A stretch of DNA of 64,000 nt. Source: Brevibacillus aydinogluensis. Its GTDB lineage: Bacteria > Bacillota > Bacilli > Brevibacillales > Brevibacillaceae. Position 1 is the first letter of the stretch. Every line of letters starts with the position of its first letter. The translations under genes and the position numbers were made by a program. This document shows, in pieces, positions 50,885 through 59,202 of this stretch. The stretch is taken from NCBI RefSeq assembly GCF_031954365.1, contig NZ_JAUSVZ010000013.1; one strand, 5' to 3'. A model generated the notes under the pieces. It saw nothing but the letters and a program-made list of their open reading frames with translations. It searched no databases and was not told the DNA's origin.

Positions 50885-52042
50885 CTATCGCTGTTTTCCG
50901 GGATACGCCCAGATGCCCGAAGCTCTCAACAGGTCACGGTAGGTGACCAGTCGCTCGTCTTTCGTCACCTGCTGCGCCTCCTCGATCGTCGGGTAATCCA
51001 GGCTGGCCACATGGCTAAATCTGACGCTCCCGCTGCTGCCGTTCATCTTCGCGTACAATTCGCCGGCTTCGCGAAAGACGGTCAATGCCCGTCTCATATG
51101 GCTCGCGCTAGTCACCAGCGTGACGTCGCGGATCCCTTCCCGCTCCAGGATCGCCATCGTAAACAGGGCGTTTTCCACCGTGTCCGTCGACTTGTTCTCC
51201 AGGAGGATGCGGTCCTGGTCAATCCCTTGGGAGACCAGCCATCGGCTCATCGCGTCCGCTTCGGTGACGCCCTGCTTTGGCACTCCGCCGGTAACGATGA
51301 TGTTGGCCTGCGGGTATTGTCTGGCGACCGCCAGGCCCGTTTTCAGCCGGTCCACGAGCGGCTGGCGCATCGAACCGTCGTCCGCCAGCGCGTAGCCCAG
51401 GATCACGATCGCGTGCCGGGTTTGCGGCAGCCCGGCCGGAACCGCGGTGTTGAGCCTGCCGGCCAGGATCTCGTCTGTCGCCCGCAGCTTTTCCAGATAG
51501 GCGGCCGTCCTTTGCGGATCGATCGTCCGCAGCCTGGACACGGCCTCCTGAAACGCCCGCTCGTCTCCGTTCGCCTTGGAGTAGACGGCGAACAGCAGGG
51601 TGGCGTTGTAATTGTCAGGGTCCAGGCGCAGGATCTGCCGGTACGTCTGCAGGGCTTCGGGCAGCTTTTTCTGGATGACCTGCGTCGACGCCAGCGAAAA
51701 CTTCAGATCCAGATTGTACGGATCGAGGATCGTCGCTTCCCGAAAGGCGTGTTCGACCACATCGTATTTGCCTTTCAGGGTGATGCCCTTGAAGATTTCC
51801 TTTTCCGCTTGCTGCAGGTCGCCGCCGTGCCAGTAGTAGTACATGGCCGTGTCGACCAACTGATTGATGCGGACGGATGTGGGCTCGTCGTTTTGGATGA
51901 CGCTCGCCGGCGCTTCCGCAGACGCTGATGGCGGCGGCTCGGGAGATACCGCCTCCGTTTGGGCCGGAACTGGTGTATAGAGCGCCGTAGAGATGACAAG
52001 AGCGGCCACTGTTCCCCGTACGATTCCCTTGCTTTTCCACAT
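50885..52042 (-). CDS. Secreted TPR plus YdcF-like (DUF218) protein
   Basis: 385 aa. A signal peptide or N-terminal anchor (residues about 8-30), a Pro/Ala/Ser-rich linker, a TPR-like helical region (DLQQAEKEIFKGI; ALQTYRQILRLDPDNYNATLLFAVYSKA), then a DUF218 domain (AIVILGYAL; IIVTGGVPKQGVTEADAM; NALFTMAILEREGIRDVTLVTSASHMRRA). DUF218 proteins (YdcF, SanA, ElyC) act in envelope biology, with no settled reaction. ATG 52042 has GGAGG 10 nt upstream. Its leader contains a terminator. Not at this place in B. subtilis. Confidence 0.85.
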   Translation of the reverse strand: MWKSKGIVRGTVAALVISTALYTPVPAQTEAVSPEPPPSASAEAPASVIQNDEPTSVRINQLVDTAMYYYWHGGDLQQAEKEIFKGITLKGKYDVVEHAFREATILDPYNLDLKFSLASTQVIQKKLPEALQTYRQILRLDPDNYNATLLFAVYSKANGDERAFQEAVSRLRTIDPQRTAAYLEKLRATDEILAGRLNTAVPAGLPQTRHAIVILGYALADDGSMRQPLVDRLKTGLAVARQYPQANIIVTGGVPKQGVTEADAMSRWLVSQGIDQDRILLENKSTDTVENALFTMAILEREGIRDVTLVTSASHMRRALTVFREAGELYAKMNGSSGSVRFSHVASLDYPTIEEAQQVTKDERLVTYRDLLRASGIWAYPGKQR

Positions 52043-52127
52043 GCTTCCCATTCCTCCTGTCGCTGATCGATCTGTTTGGTGCGTAACCCTCGCCTGTTCC
52101 CGGTCTGCTGCCCGCTTTCACCTCCTG

Positions 52128-52188
52128 AAAAAAGCATGAGCGTCCAGAGCAGAGGGACTCGCCCCTTGCCGCTTCCGTTCGCTCATGC
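52128..52188 (-). promoter_or_regulatory. Terminator hairpin in the leader of the DUF218 gene
   Basis: GCATGAGCG and CGCTCATGC (52188-52180 and 52142-52134) form a 9-bp stem around a 37-nt loop, followed by six T on the minus strand. The hairpin lies about 40 nt after the predicted start point and about 85 nt before the ATG. It may be an attenuator or expression platform; no known riboswitch was recognised. Confidence 0.6.
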
Positions 52189-52227
52189 CTAGTTCGCCTA
52201 GTGACACGCGTGTGTATTTTTCTGAAT

Positions 52228-52256
52228 ATTCTATCATAATAGGCAATGCGGAGCAA
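52228..52256 (-). promoter_or_regulatory. Probable sigma-A promoter of the DUF218 gene
   Basis: TTGCTC (52256-52251), 17-nt spacer, TAGAAT (52233-52228). It gives a leader of about 180 nt containing the terminator hairpin. Confidence 0.55.
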
Positions 52257-52267
52257 CTGCCGCGAAA

Positions 52268-52302
52268 CCAAAAACGCAGGAAGAAGCCGGGTTTCCCCGG
52301 CC
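52268..52302 (-). terminator. Rho-independent terminator of the SASP gene
   Basis: GCCGGG/CCCGGC stem with a 4-nt loop, 12 bp past the stop. The T-rich tract on the minus strand is interrupted (TTCTTCCTGCGTTTTT). Confidence 0.65.
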
Positions 52303-52313
52303 TGTCAACGAGT

Positions 52314-52496
52314 TTATTTGGCATTCTGTTTGGCTAACGCTTCCTCGGCAATCTGAATCGCGCGTTTGACCAGATTCCCGGCATCGCGCGTGGTGATGGC
52401 GCCCCAGCCTTCAGTTTTTACCGTGTCGTAAAACCCCAGCTCTTTGGCCAACTCCATCTTAAACGCTTCAGACATGATGCCTCGTCTGCGACCCAT
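52314..52496 (-). CDS. sspF: Small acid-soluble spore protein, alpha/beta type (SspF-like)
   Basis: 60 aa. It has the SASP core (MSEAFKMELAKELGFYDTV; EGWGAITTRDAGNLVKRAI). These proteins coat spore DNA and protect it from UV and heat. ATG 52496 has GGGAGG. A sigma-G-like -10 (CATACTA) lies upstream, and B. subtilis sspF has the same position next to veg. Confidence 0.94.
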   Translation of the reverse strand: MGRRRGIMSEAFKMELAKELGFYDTVKTEGWGAITTRDAGNLVKRAIQIAEEALAKQNAK

Positions 52497-52524
52497 AACA
52501 TCCTCCCTTTCTCGTTGACAGCCT

Positions 52525-52531
52525 TAGTATG
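52525..52531 (-). promoter_or_regulatory. Sigma-G-like -10 element of sspF
   Basis: CATACTA (52531-52525) matches the sigma-G -10 exactly, 29 bp upstream of the ATG. The expected -35 (17-18 nt upstream) is poor. Confidence 0.5.
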
Positions 52532-52639
52532 CGCGAGGTCGGACAAAAAAACCCCGGCCATCCTCTCGATTCAGCCGACACAACGATGGCGCCGAATGGA
52601 TATAATATCGAGTACCAAGCCAGGGAACAGCAGGAGAAA

Positions 52640-52677
52640 AAAACAAAACAGCAGAGCCGCCAGGGCCCTACTGCTGT
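52640..52677 (-). terminator. Terminator overlapping the veg stop
   Basis: ACAGCAG/CTGCTGT stem (arms 52648-52654 and 52671-52677) around a 16-nt loop, followed on the minus strand by TTTGTTTTTTT. The veg stop codon lies in the loop. Confidence 0.75.
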
Positions 52678-52940
52678 ACAAAAGTAATACGAATGTGCTC
52701 GTTGTCACGGCACACTGTCAATTCTACTGTCTCCGTCAAGATGTCAGCATAGCTGTATGAAACTCGCTCAAACAATTGGTCGTCATCAAGCTTTACTACG
52801 AATACAGAGGGGTATGTTTCTTCGAGGATGCCCGTCCGTTCGACGGTTTTGCGGCGACCGCCATTGGCTTTCAGCAGGATGCGTTCGCCAATGTGCTCGT
52901 CTAAACTGCGTTTAATGTCAAGTAACGCGTTTCTTGCCAT
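52668..52940 (-). CDS. veg: Veg protein
   Basis: 90 aa. A highly conserved Firmicute protein: MARNALLDIKRSLDEHIGERILLKANGGRRKTVERTGILEETYPSVFVV. In B. subtilis Veg stimulates biofilm matrix genes; its biochemistry is not settled. ATG 52940 has GAGGTGG; residues before it in the longer frame lie in the leader. Two consensus promoters in tandem precede it. Confidence 0.96.
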   Translation of the reverse strand: MARNALLDIKRSLDEHIGERILLKANGGRRKTVERTGILEETYPSVFVVKLDDDQLFERVSYSYADILTETVELTVCRDNEHIRITFVQQ

Positions 52941-52965
52941 TATCTCATCCACCTCGCTTGATTCC

Positions 52966-52994
52966 ATTATAACAGCCTATGCTTATTTTGTCAA
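52966..52994 (-). promoter_or_regulatory. veg promoter, proximal (perfect consensus)
   Basis: TTGACA (52994-52989), 17 nt, TATAAT (52971-52966): an exact sigma-A consensus with ideal spacing. The B. subtilis veg promoter is likewise among its strongest. Confidence 0.95.
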
Positions 52995-53005
52995 AGAAAT
53001 AAAAA

Positions 53006-53035
53006 ATTATAGCAACCAACATCAACTCTTGTCAA
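53006..53035 (-). promoter_or_regulatory. veg promoter, distal
   Basis: TTGACA (53035-53030), 18 nt, TATAAT (53011-53006), 40 bp upstream of the proximal promoter. Both hexamers are perfect. Confidence 0.88.
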
Positions 53036-53164
53036 CGGTGTTTTTTTCGTGAAATCAGCAGATTTTTGTCACATGGTTTGTCCAAAAAAACCACGTCCGG
53101 CTACTAAAATTCCTAGCCGCTTTCGTCCTCTGATTATCATTTTCCCAAATGGTTGAGACTGTCC

Positions 53165-53201
53165 CAAAAATACCAAACGCCCCTTGTATCCAAGGGGCGT
53201 T
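53165..53201 (-). terminator. Rho-independent terminator after rsmA
   Basis: An 11-bp perfect stem (arms 53176-53186 and 53191-53201, 4-nt loop) followed by TTTGGTATTTTT on the minus strand. Confidence 0.88.
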
Positions 53202-53203
53202 CC

Positions 53204-54106
53204 TCATGGTCGATGCGTAAGAAGATTGCTGCGGCCAATGGCGTTGGCGAGCCGGGCAAATTCCTCGATGCTCAGCGTCTCACCGCGGCGGCCGGGGTCG
53301 ATGCCCAGCTCAACCAGCAGTCCAACCACGTCTTCTTTTTGCGTTTTGTCAAACAAGCCGTTCATCAGATTGTTCAGCAGTGTCTTTCTCCGCTGCGCAA
53401 AACAAGCCCGCACCACGCTGAAAAACAGCGCTTCGTCGTCCACCTCGACAGGCGGCTGCTTGCGGATCGTCAGCTTGATTACAGCCGAGTCCACATTGGG
53501 CCGGGGAATGAACACGCTGGCCGGCACCACCATCGCCACTTCCGTCTCCGCGAAAAACTGTGCGGCGACGCTGAGCGAACCGTAGTCCTTTGTACCCGGC
53601 TTGGCTGCAATTCGATCCGCCACCTCTTTCTGGATCATCACCACGATATGCTCCAGCGGCAGCCGTTCCTCCAGCAGCTTCATCAGAATGGGCGTCGTCA
53701 CGTAGTACGGCAGGTTGGCCACGACGCTCACCTGTTCGTAGCCGGCCAGCTTGTCCGCCAGGAGCGCCCGCAGATCCAGCTCCAGCACATCCCCGTGCAC
53801 CACTTCCACGTTTTCATAGGGAGCCAGTGTTTCCGCCAGGATGGGCAGCAGCCGTTGGTCGATTTCGACCGCCACGACACGGCCGGCCGCTCTGCCCAAC
53901 TGTTCGGTCAGCGCACCGATGCCAGGGCCGATCTCCAATGCCGCCTTCCCCTTGTCCAGTTCGGCCGCTGCCACGATGTTGTGCAGAATGTTGGTGTCGA
54001 TCAAAAAGTTTTGTCCCAGGCTTTTTTTGAACGAAAAGCCGTACTTCTCCAGGATTTCCCTGGTCCGCGTTGGCGTGGCGATATCTTTGCCGACGGCTCG
54101 GGTCAT
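53204..54106 (-). CDS. rsmA: 16S rRNA dimethyladenosine transferase
   Basis: 300 aa. It dimethylates A1518 and A1519 (KsgA). SAM motifs: FKKSLGQNFLID, ALEIGPGIGALTEQL, VVAVEIDQRLL, VEVVHGDVLEL and the catalytic VVANLPYYVTTPI (NLPY). ATG 54106 overlaps the rnmV stop (ATGA) and has GGAGG. In B. subtilis yabG lies between this gene and veg; it is absent here. Confidence 0.97.
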   Translation of the reverse strand: MTRAVGKDIATPTRTREILEKYGFSFKKSLGQNFLIDTNILHNIVAAAELDKGKAALEIGPGIGALTEQLGRAAGRVVAVEIDQRLLPILAETLAPYENVEVVHGDVLELDLRALLADKLAGYEQVSVVANLPYYVTTPILMKLLEERLPLEHIVVMIQKEVADRIAAKPGTKDYGSLSVAAQFFAETEVAMVVPASVFIPRPNVDSAVIKLTIRKQPPVEVDDEALFFSVVRACFAQRRKTLLNNLMNGLFDKTQKEDVVGLLVELGIDPGRRGETLSIEEFARLANAIGRSNLLTHRP

Positions 54107-54657
54107 GGCTGCTCCCCTCCTTCGTCAATGGCCTTCATCGCGGCGAGAAACTCCGCCCGACTGATTTGAAAGGCGTTCAGGCGTTGCAGCATCTGTTTGG
54201 CATTGGCGTACCCGATGCCCAGCCGTTCACCCAGTTTGATGCGCCGCTGTTTGGAATCCGGACCCGAGGTCAACCCGTAGGCGATCATGTCGTCGGGCGT
54301 GATCTCCCCAGCTTGATCCGCCATATCGGTACGCACCTCGGAAAGCGCGCGAACGATCACTTCGGGAGAGGCGTTTTCCACGCCGATGTCCCCTTTTTTC
54401 GTCCCGTCTTCCTGGGTGATAAATGCGTGCTTGCAGCCCGGCACCGCCCGGCTGATGATCTTGCGGATTCTCTCCCCCTGATAATCGGGGTCGGTAAAAA
54501 TAATAACGCCGCGTTTTTGCTGGGCCAAGCGAATCTTTTCGATCGTTTTCGCGTTGATGGCAGACCCGCCCGTCTCGATCGTGTCCGCCTGCACGGCCCG
54601 CTTGATGGCGGCCGTGTCGTCCCGCCCTTCCACGACGATGACTTCTTTGATCTTCAT
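54103..54657 (-). CDS. rnmV: Ribonuclease M5
   Basis: 184 aa. It matures 5S rRNA in Gram-positives. Toprim motifs: VIVVEGRDDTAAIKRAVQ and FTDPDYQGERIRKII. Overlaps rsmA by 4 bp. ATG 54657 has AGGAG. The order rnmV-rsmA is as in B. subtilis. Confidence 0.96.
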   Translation of the reverse strand: MKIKEVIVVEGRDDTAAIKRAVQADTIETGGSAINAKTIEKIRLAQQKRGVIIFTDPDYQGERIRKIISRAVPGCKHAFITQEDGTKKGDIGVENASPEVIVRALSEVRTDMADQAGEITPDDMIAYGLTSGPDSKQRRIKLGERLGIGYANAKQMLQRLNAFQISRAEFLAAMKAIDEGGEQP

Positions 54658-54784
54658 GTCGCTGCTCCTGCTTTCCTACCGTGTTGACATGGTATTAGTA
54701 TACCAAAATCACGTACTGTTTCTGTGCGTGCGGCTGAAACGTTTCCGTTCCCCGCCCGTCATAATGGTAAGACGGCAAACAGAA

Positions 54785-54806
54785 GACAGGAGCGCAGGCT
54801 CCTGTC
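54785..54806 (-). terminator. Terminator-like hairpin after yabE
   Basis: A perfect 9-bp stem GACAGGAGC/GCTCCTGTC with a 4-nt loop, 2 bp past the yabE stop. The downstream T-tract is weak (TTCTGTTTG). Confidence 0.6.
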
Positions 54807-54808
54807 CT

Positions 54809-55894
54809 TTAAGGCTTGTGTGGTCCGATAATGTAAACCGTGCGATTTCGCTTGCGGCCGAATCGGATCGCTTCCGCTTCTGTGCTGACAAACACGTCAA
54901 TCTTGTGACCTTTTATCGCACCGCCTGTGTCCTCTGCGCGACGATACCCGATTCCGTCGATATACACCCACCATCCCAGCGGAATGACTTTGGGATCGAC
55001 GGCTATGGTATGTCCGGCTTCTGCCTTGACACCGGTAGCCGTTCGACCATAACCCGGCGATCCGACAGGCTTGCCTCCCCCTGCCGGAGAGTAGGCGGTC
55101 AAGGTAACCCCGTTCAGTACCTTTTTCGGCCGGAACACTTTGCCACCGCGGGAGACCAACCCCGCTGCGGCAACGACCCGTTTTGACGTGTCGGCTTGAA
55201 CGGATGCGGCCGTTCCTACCGCGACAATACGGTCTTTTTTCGGTGTGATGACATCTCGTTTTACCAGTTCACGGGATACTTGTTTTCCGTTTTCCGTAAC
55301 CAGTCTGTAGTGCGCGATGACTTTCCCTTCCTGCCCGCTTTGCAGTACGCGGGTCTGTCCCTTTGTCAGAGAAGCATCGCCTTTGCGAATTTCCTGATAT
55401 GGTACGCGCTCCTCAACCTTGACGATCTGTTCGCTGACCCGCGTGACAAAGATCGTCGAGTCTTTGGAGAGAGACGCTGTCAGTGCCGGTTCCACCCGGT
55501 CCTGTTTGCCCAGTGTAATGCCTGCGTCCTTCAAGACACCGGCCACATCACGGCTGAGCGTTTGCACGAGTTTTGTCTGCCCGTCCACGTGGACAGGGAT
55601 TGCCCAGCGTGTATGTAAGGTGATGTTTATTCCGTCGGAAATTTTGGTGTCTGCTTCTGGCTGCAAGTTATCGTTATCTGTCACCGCAATCTGTCGTTCT
55701 TCCAAGAACTCTTTAACGGTTTTCGCCTTGGTCGCCACCTTTTTGGTGACACCGTCCAAGGTAAACGTGACCTGCTTCGGTTGCTTTGCTTGGGCAGATA
55801 AATAGCCAATCATGGGCACCAGCACCAGAGCGAGACAGCCCAGTATGGCAATTGCTCGCTTCTTTTGCCGTTCCCATATCGTGCGTAACTCCAT
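54809..55894 (-). CDS. yabE: YabE-like cell-wall protein (DUF348-G5-3D domains)
   Basis: 361 aa. An N-terminal membrane segment (residues about 13-32), two or three DUF348-type repeats (VTFTLDGVTKKVATKAKTVKEFLEE; VDGQTKLVQTLSRDVAGVLKDAGI), a G5 domain (RVPYQEIRKGDASLTKGQTRVLQSGQEGK) and a C-terminal 3D domain (LTAYSPAGG...AVDPKVIPLGWWVYIDG...AEDTGGAIKGHKIDVFV). The 3D Asp triad suggests an Rpf/MltA-type wall hydrolase. ATG 55894 has AGGAG. A strong promoter gives a leader of about 110 nt. Confidence 0.94.
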   Translation of the reverse strand: MELRTIWERQKKRAIAILGCLALVLVPMIGYLSAQAKQPKQVTFTLDGVTKKVATKAKTVKEFLEERQIAVTDNDNLQPEADTKISDGINITLHTRWAIPVHVDGQTKLVQTLSRDVAGVLKDAGITLGKQDRVEPALTASLSKDSTIFVTRVSEQIVKVEERVPYQEIRKGDASLTKGQTRVLQSGQEGKVIAHYRLVTENGKQVSRELVKRDVITPKKDRIVAVGTAASVQADTSKRVVAAAGLVSRGGKVFRPKKVLNGVTLTAYSPAGGGKPVGSPGYGRTATGVKAEAGHTIAVDPKVIPLGWWVYIDGIGYRRAEDTGGAIKGHKIDVFVSTEAEAIRFGRKRNRTVYIIGPHKP

Positions 55895-56010
55895 TTCCCA
55901 CACTCCTTTTTCCTGGAAAAGCACGAGGCTTTTCCCGTCTGGTCAGGCAAGGGTGATGAAATCGCACCAATATTTTGGAAATTGGCCAGTTCTGAACAAG
56001 GTCGGTCTTG

Positions 56011-56039
56011 ATTGTATGCTACTTTCTCCGGTTTGTCAA
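56011..56039 (-). promoter_or_regulatory. Sigma-A promoter of yabE
   Basis: TTGACA (56039-56034), 17 nt, TACAAT (56016-56011). Near perfect. The leader (56005-55895) has a small hairpin (gggaaaagc/gcttttcc) but matches no riboswitch I know. The region 56040-56265 upstream shows nothing recognisable. Confidence 0.88.
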
Positions 56040-56265
56040 ATTACCCCCTTCCTAGAACCAAATAATCGCTACCAGCCTAGCAAAAAGCTCATGGCGAATG
56101 GAAGCACGTTTGTGTCGAGCAGTTCTGTCGAGAGAAATGGAATCGTTCGACACATGGACTATGGTATGCAGGAGAAAACTGCGGGAGAACCTGGCTTGGC
56201 AGAAAATACTCGGCCACCTGCCGGAAAAACGCCGCCGGATGTGCGCAATCAACAAGTCGGAATTG

Positions 56266-56316
56266 GCAAAAAAGCCCTTCTGCGATGCGCTGATGCGCGT
56301 TCACAGAAGGGCTTTT
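56266..56316 (-). terminator. Rho-independent terminator after tatD
   Basis: A 13-bp perfect stem (arms 56270-56282 and 56304-56316) followed by six T on the minus strand. Confidence 0.92.
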
Positions 56317-56341
56317 GTCATAATAATGAGCTTTGAAGGCG

Positions 56342-57121
56342 CTATTCGGTACGGGCTTCCAGCCGGAACAGCCGGCGGGCGTTCTCGGCCGTGATCCGGG
56401 CCATTTCTTCGTAGGACAGACCGTGGATGTCGGCCATCGCCTCGCAGACGTAGCGGACGTATCCGCTCTCGTTTCGCTTGCCGCGATACGGATGCGGGGT
56501 CAGGTACGGGCAGTCGGTCTCGATCAACAGCCGATCGAGCGGCACCTTGGCCGCCACCTCTTTCGGCTGCTTTGCGTTCTTGAATGTGAGCGGACCGCCG
56601 AACGAGATGTAGAAGTTCATGTCGAGCGCCATTTTGGCCGTCTCCCAGCTCCCGGAAAAGCAGTGCATGATGCCGCCCACTTCAGCCGCCTTCTCCTCCC
56701 TCAGAATCGTGATGACGTCCTGATGAGCGTCCCGGTTGTGAATGATGATCGGCAGGCCCAGCTTTTTGGCCAGGCGAATCTGCTTGCGGAACACCTCCGC
56801 CTGCACATCCCGCGGCGAGGTGTCCCAGTAGTAATCCAGACCCATTTCTCCCAGTCCGACCACTTTCGGGTGGCGGCTCAGCTCCTCCAGCCACTCCAGA
56901 TGCTCGTCTTTCATGTCCTTGGCGTCCTGCGGGTGCCAGCCGACCGCGGCATAGATGAAGTCGTAGCGCTCCGCCAGCTCCAGGCAGGTGGGGATCGTCT
57001 CGGCGTTGAAGCCGATGTTGACGATGGTGCTCACGCCGTTTTCCCGCGCGCGGGCAATCACCTCTTCTCGATCCTCGTCAAACTCCCGGGCATTGAGGTG
57101 TGCGTGCGTATCGAATAACAC
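56342..57121 (-). CDS. tatD: TatD-family metal-dependent deoxyribonuclease
   Basis: 259 aa. A TIM-barrel hydrolase with its metal ligands: DTHAHLN at the N-terminus, GEMGLDYYW, IIIHNRDAHQD, HCFSGS and ETDCPYLTPHPYRGKRNE. It acts as a 3'-5' DNA exonuclease in characterised members. GTG 57121 has GGAAGG 8 nt upstream, 20 bp after metG; it is co-transcribed with metG and so under the same T-box. Confidence 0.96.
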   Translation of the reverse strand: MLFDTHAHLNAREFDEDREEVIARARENGVSTIVNIGFNAETIPTCLELAERYDFIYAAVGWHPQDAKDMKDEHLEWLEELSRHPKVVGLGEMGLDYYWDTSPRDVQAEVFRKQIRLAKKLGLPIIIHNRDAHQDVITILREEKAAEVGGIMHCFSGSWETAKMALDMNFYISFGGPLTFKNAKQPKEVAAKVPLDRLLIETDCPYLTPHPYRGKRNESGYVRYVCEAMADIHGLSYEEMARITAENARRLFRLEARTE

Positions 57122-57141
57122 GGGATCTACCTTCCTTTCCC

Positions 57142-59172
57142 CTACTTTACGACCGCTCCGTTCGGCATGCTCGGGTCAACGGTCGCCAGCGTCAGTTGAT
57201 CGCCTGCGGACGCGGCCAGGATCATGCCCTGCGACAGTTCGCCGCGCAGTTTCACCGGTTTCAGGTTGGCCACCAGGATCACCTTTTTGCCGATCATTTC
57301 TTCCGGCGTGTAGTACTTGGCGATGCCGGAAACCACCTGGCGCTTCTCATAGCCAAGGTCCAGCTGGAGTACCAGCAGTTTGTCGGCGTTGGGGTGTTTC
57401 ACGCATTCGACGACTTGCGCCACGCGCAGTTCCACTTTGGCAAAATCGTCGATCTTGATTTCCTCTTTCACGTCGGCCGGTTTTTCGGCTGCCTGTGTTT
57501 CGGTTTGGTTCGCGGTTGTCTCGTTCACAGACACTTCTCCTTTCAATGCTTCCTGTTTTCGCTTGTTCTCTTCTGCCTGACGGCGCGCTTCCGCCGTGGA
57601 TTCGTCGATGAACGCCAGCTCCGCCTGCACGTCCAGACGCGGGAAGAGCAGCTCCTTGCGGCTGACCGTGCTGCCGACCGGCAGACCTCCCCAGACGCCA
57701 GCCGACTCCCAGGTCAGCGCTTCCGGCTTGTCGAGGATGCCCAATTGGTCCCAGATTTTCGCCGGGGCTTTTGTCATGAACGGCTGAATCAGGATGGAGG
57801 CAATGCGGATGCTTTCCGCCAAATTGTACATGACCGTAGCCAGGCGGCCCCGGGTCTCTTCCGATTTGGCCAGGTTCCACGGCATGGTCTCGTCGATGTA
57901 CTTGTTGGTCCGGCCGATCAGCTCCCAGATGTGGGCCAGTGCATTGCTGAAGCGCATTTCGTCCATGTGCTCCTCCACCAGTGCTTTCGTCCTGGTGGCC
58001 AGTTGGATGAGGCTGTCGTCCGGTTCGCCCGCCTCCTGCGGAGCAGGCACGATGCCGTCAAAGTATTTTTCAATCATCGTCGTGGTGCGGCTCAGCAGGT
58101 TGCCGATGTCATTGGCCAGGTCATAGTTGAGCCGTTGGATGAAAGCCTCCGGCGTAAAGACCCCGTCCTGACCAAAGTTGATTTCCCGCAGCAGGAAATA
58201 GCGCACGCCGTCGGAGCCGTAGCGGTCGATCAGGAGCTTCGGATCGATCACGTTGCCTTTAGATTTGGACATCTTTCCGTCCGGCATCAGCAGCCAGCCG
58301 TGGCCAAACACTTTTTTGGGCAGCGGCACGTCCAGCGCCATCAGCAGAATCGGCCAGTAGATGGTGTGAAAACGGAGGATATCCTTGCCCACCAGATGGA
58401 CGTCTGCCGGCCAGTATTTGCGAAACTTGCTGTCGTCGTCAGACAGGTAGCCCAACGCGGAGATGTAGTTGGTGAGCGCGTCAATCCAGACGTAGACGAC
58501 GTGCTCGGGATCGTTCGGCACCTTGATGCCCCAGTCGAAGCTGCTGCGAGAGACGGAGAGGTCCTGCAGTCCCGGCTTGAGGAAGTTGTTGATCATTTCA
58601 TTGCGGCGGGACTCCGGCTGGATGAAGTCCGGATTTTCCTCCAGGAACTTCAGCAGCTTGTCCTGATACTTGGACAGGCGGAAGAAGTAGTTTTTCTCCT
58701 TCACCTTTTTCACTTCGCGGCCGCAGTCCGGGCAGAAGTAGCCTTTGTCCGTCTTGCACTGCGTCTCGGTCCAGAACGCTTCGTCCGGCACGCAGTAGTA
58801 GCCCTCGTACTCACCCAGGTAGATGTCTCCCTGGTCCAACAGCCGTTTGAATACCTTTTGCACGACTTCCTTGTGGCGCGGCTGAGTCGTCCGGATAAAA
58901 TCGTCGTAGGAGATGTCCAGCTTTGCCCACAAATCCTTGATCCAGTCGACAATCGGGTCGATAAATTCAAGCGGCTGCTTGCCGTCTTCGGCCGCACGCT
59001 CCTGCAGCTTTTGCCCGTGCTCGTCCGTACCGGTCAGGTAGTAGACATCGTAGCCGCGCAGCCGTTTGTAGCGGGCCATGGCATCGGCTGCAATAGTGGT
59101 GTAGGCGTTGCCAATATGCAGTTTGTTGCTCGGATAGTAAATCGGCGTGGTAATGTAGTACGTCGGTTTCAT
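57142..59172 (-). CDS. metG: Methionyl-tRNA synthetase
   Basis: 676 aa. Class I synthetase: HIGNAYT (HIGH-like) near residue 21, a zinc knuckle CPDCG, the KMSKSKG loop near residue 300, and a C-terminal EMAP/Trbp111-type tRNA-binding domain (FAKVELRVAQVVECVKHPNADKLL) after a Lys/Glu-rich linker. ATG 59172 has GGAGGG; residues before it in the longer frame are in the leader. It is controlled by a Met-specific T-box. Confidence 0.98.
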   Translation of the reverse strand: MKPTYYITTPIYYPSNKLHIGNAYTTIAADAMARYKRLRGYDVYYLTGTDEHGQKLQERAAEDGKQPLEFIDPIVDWIKDLWAKLDISYDDFIRTTQPRHKEVVQKVFKRLLDQGDIYLGEYEGYYCVPDEAFWTETQCKTDKGYFCPDCGREVKKVKEKNYFFRLSKYQDKLLKFLEENPDFIQPESRRNEMINNFLKPGLQDLSVSRSSFDWGIKVPNDPEHVVYVWIDALTNYISALGYLSDDDSKFRKYWPADVHLVGKDILRFHTIYWPILLMALDVPLPKKVFGHGWLLMPDGKMSKSKGNVIDPKLLIDRYGSDGVRYFLLREINFGQDGVFTPEAFIQRLNYDLANDIGNLLSRTTTMIEKYFDGIVPAPQEAGEPDDSLIQLATRTKALVEEHMDEMRFSNALAHIWELIGRTNKYIDETMPWNLAKSEETRGRLATVMYNLAESIRIASILIQPFMTKAPAKIWDQLGILDKPEALTWESAGVWGGLPVGSTVSRKELLFPRLDVQAELAFIDESTAEARRQAEENKRKQEALKGEVSVNETTANQTETQAAEKPADVKEEIKIDDFAKVELRVAQVVECVKHPNADKLLVLQLDLGYEKRQVVSGIAKYYTPEEMIGKKVILVANLKPVKLRGELSQGMILAASAGDQLTLATVDPSMPNGAVVK

Positions 59173-59202
59173 GCAGCAAAACCCTCCTGACATACAAAAA
59201 AT

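Noticed and set aside
52118..52324. Small peptide gene in the DUF218 leader
   Set aside because: The 22-codon frame starting in the hairpin has no SD and its ATG lies in the terminator stem. It is more likely part of the RNA structure, though a leader peptide cannot be excluded.
55895..56010. c-di-AMP (ydaO-type) riboswitch upstream of yabE
   Set aside because: The leader is too short and lacks the conserved ydaO motifs; only a small simple hairpin is present.
57100..59190. 696-codon + strand open frame opposite metG
   Set aside because: It is the antisense shadow of metG, which has full motif support; the translated product is low-complexity and His/Arg/Val-rich, as GC-rich antisense frames are. 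The same applies to long + frames opposite the secreted-protein gene, ftsH and nadB.
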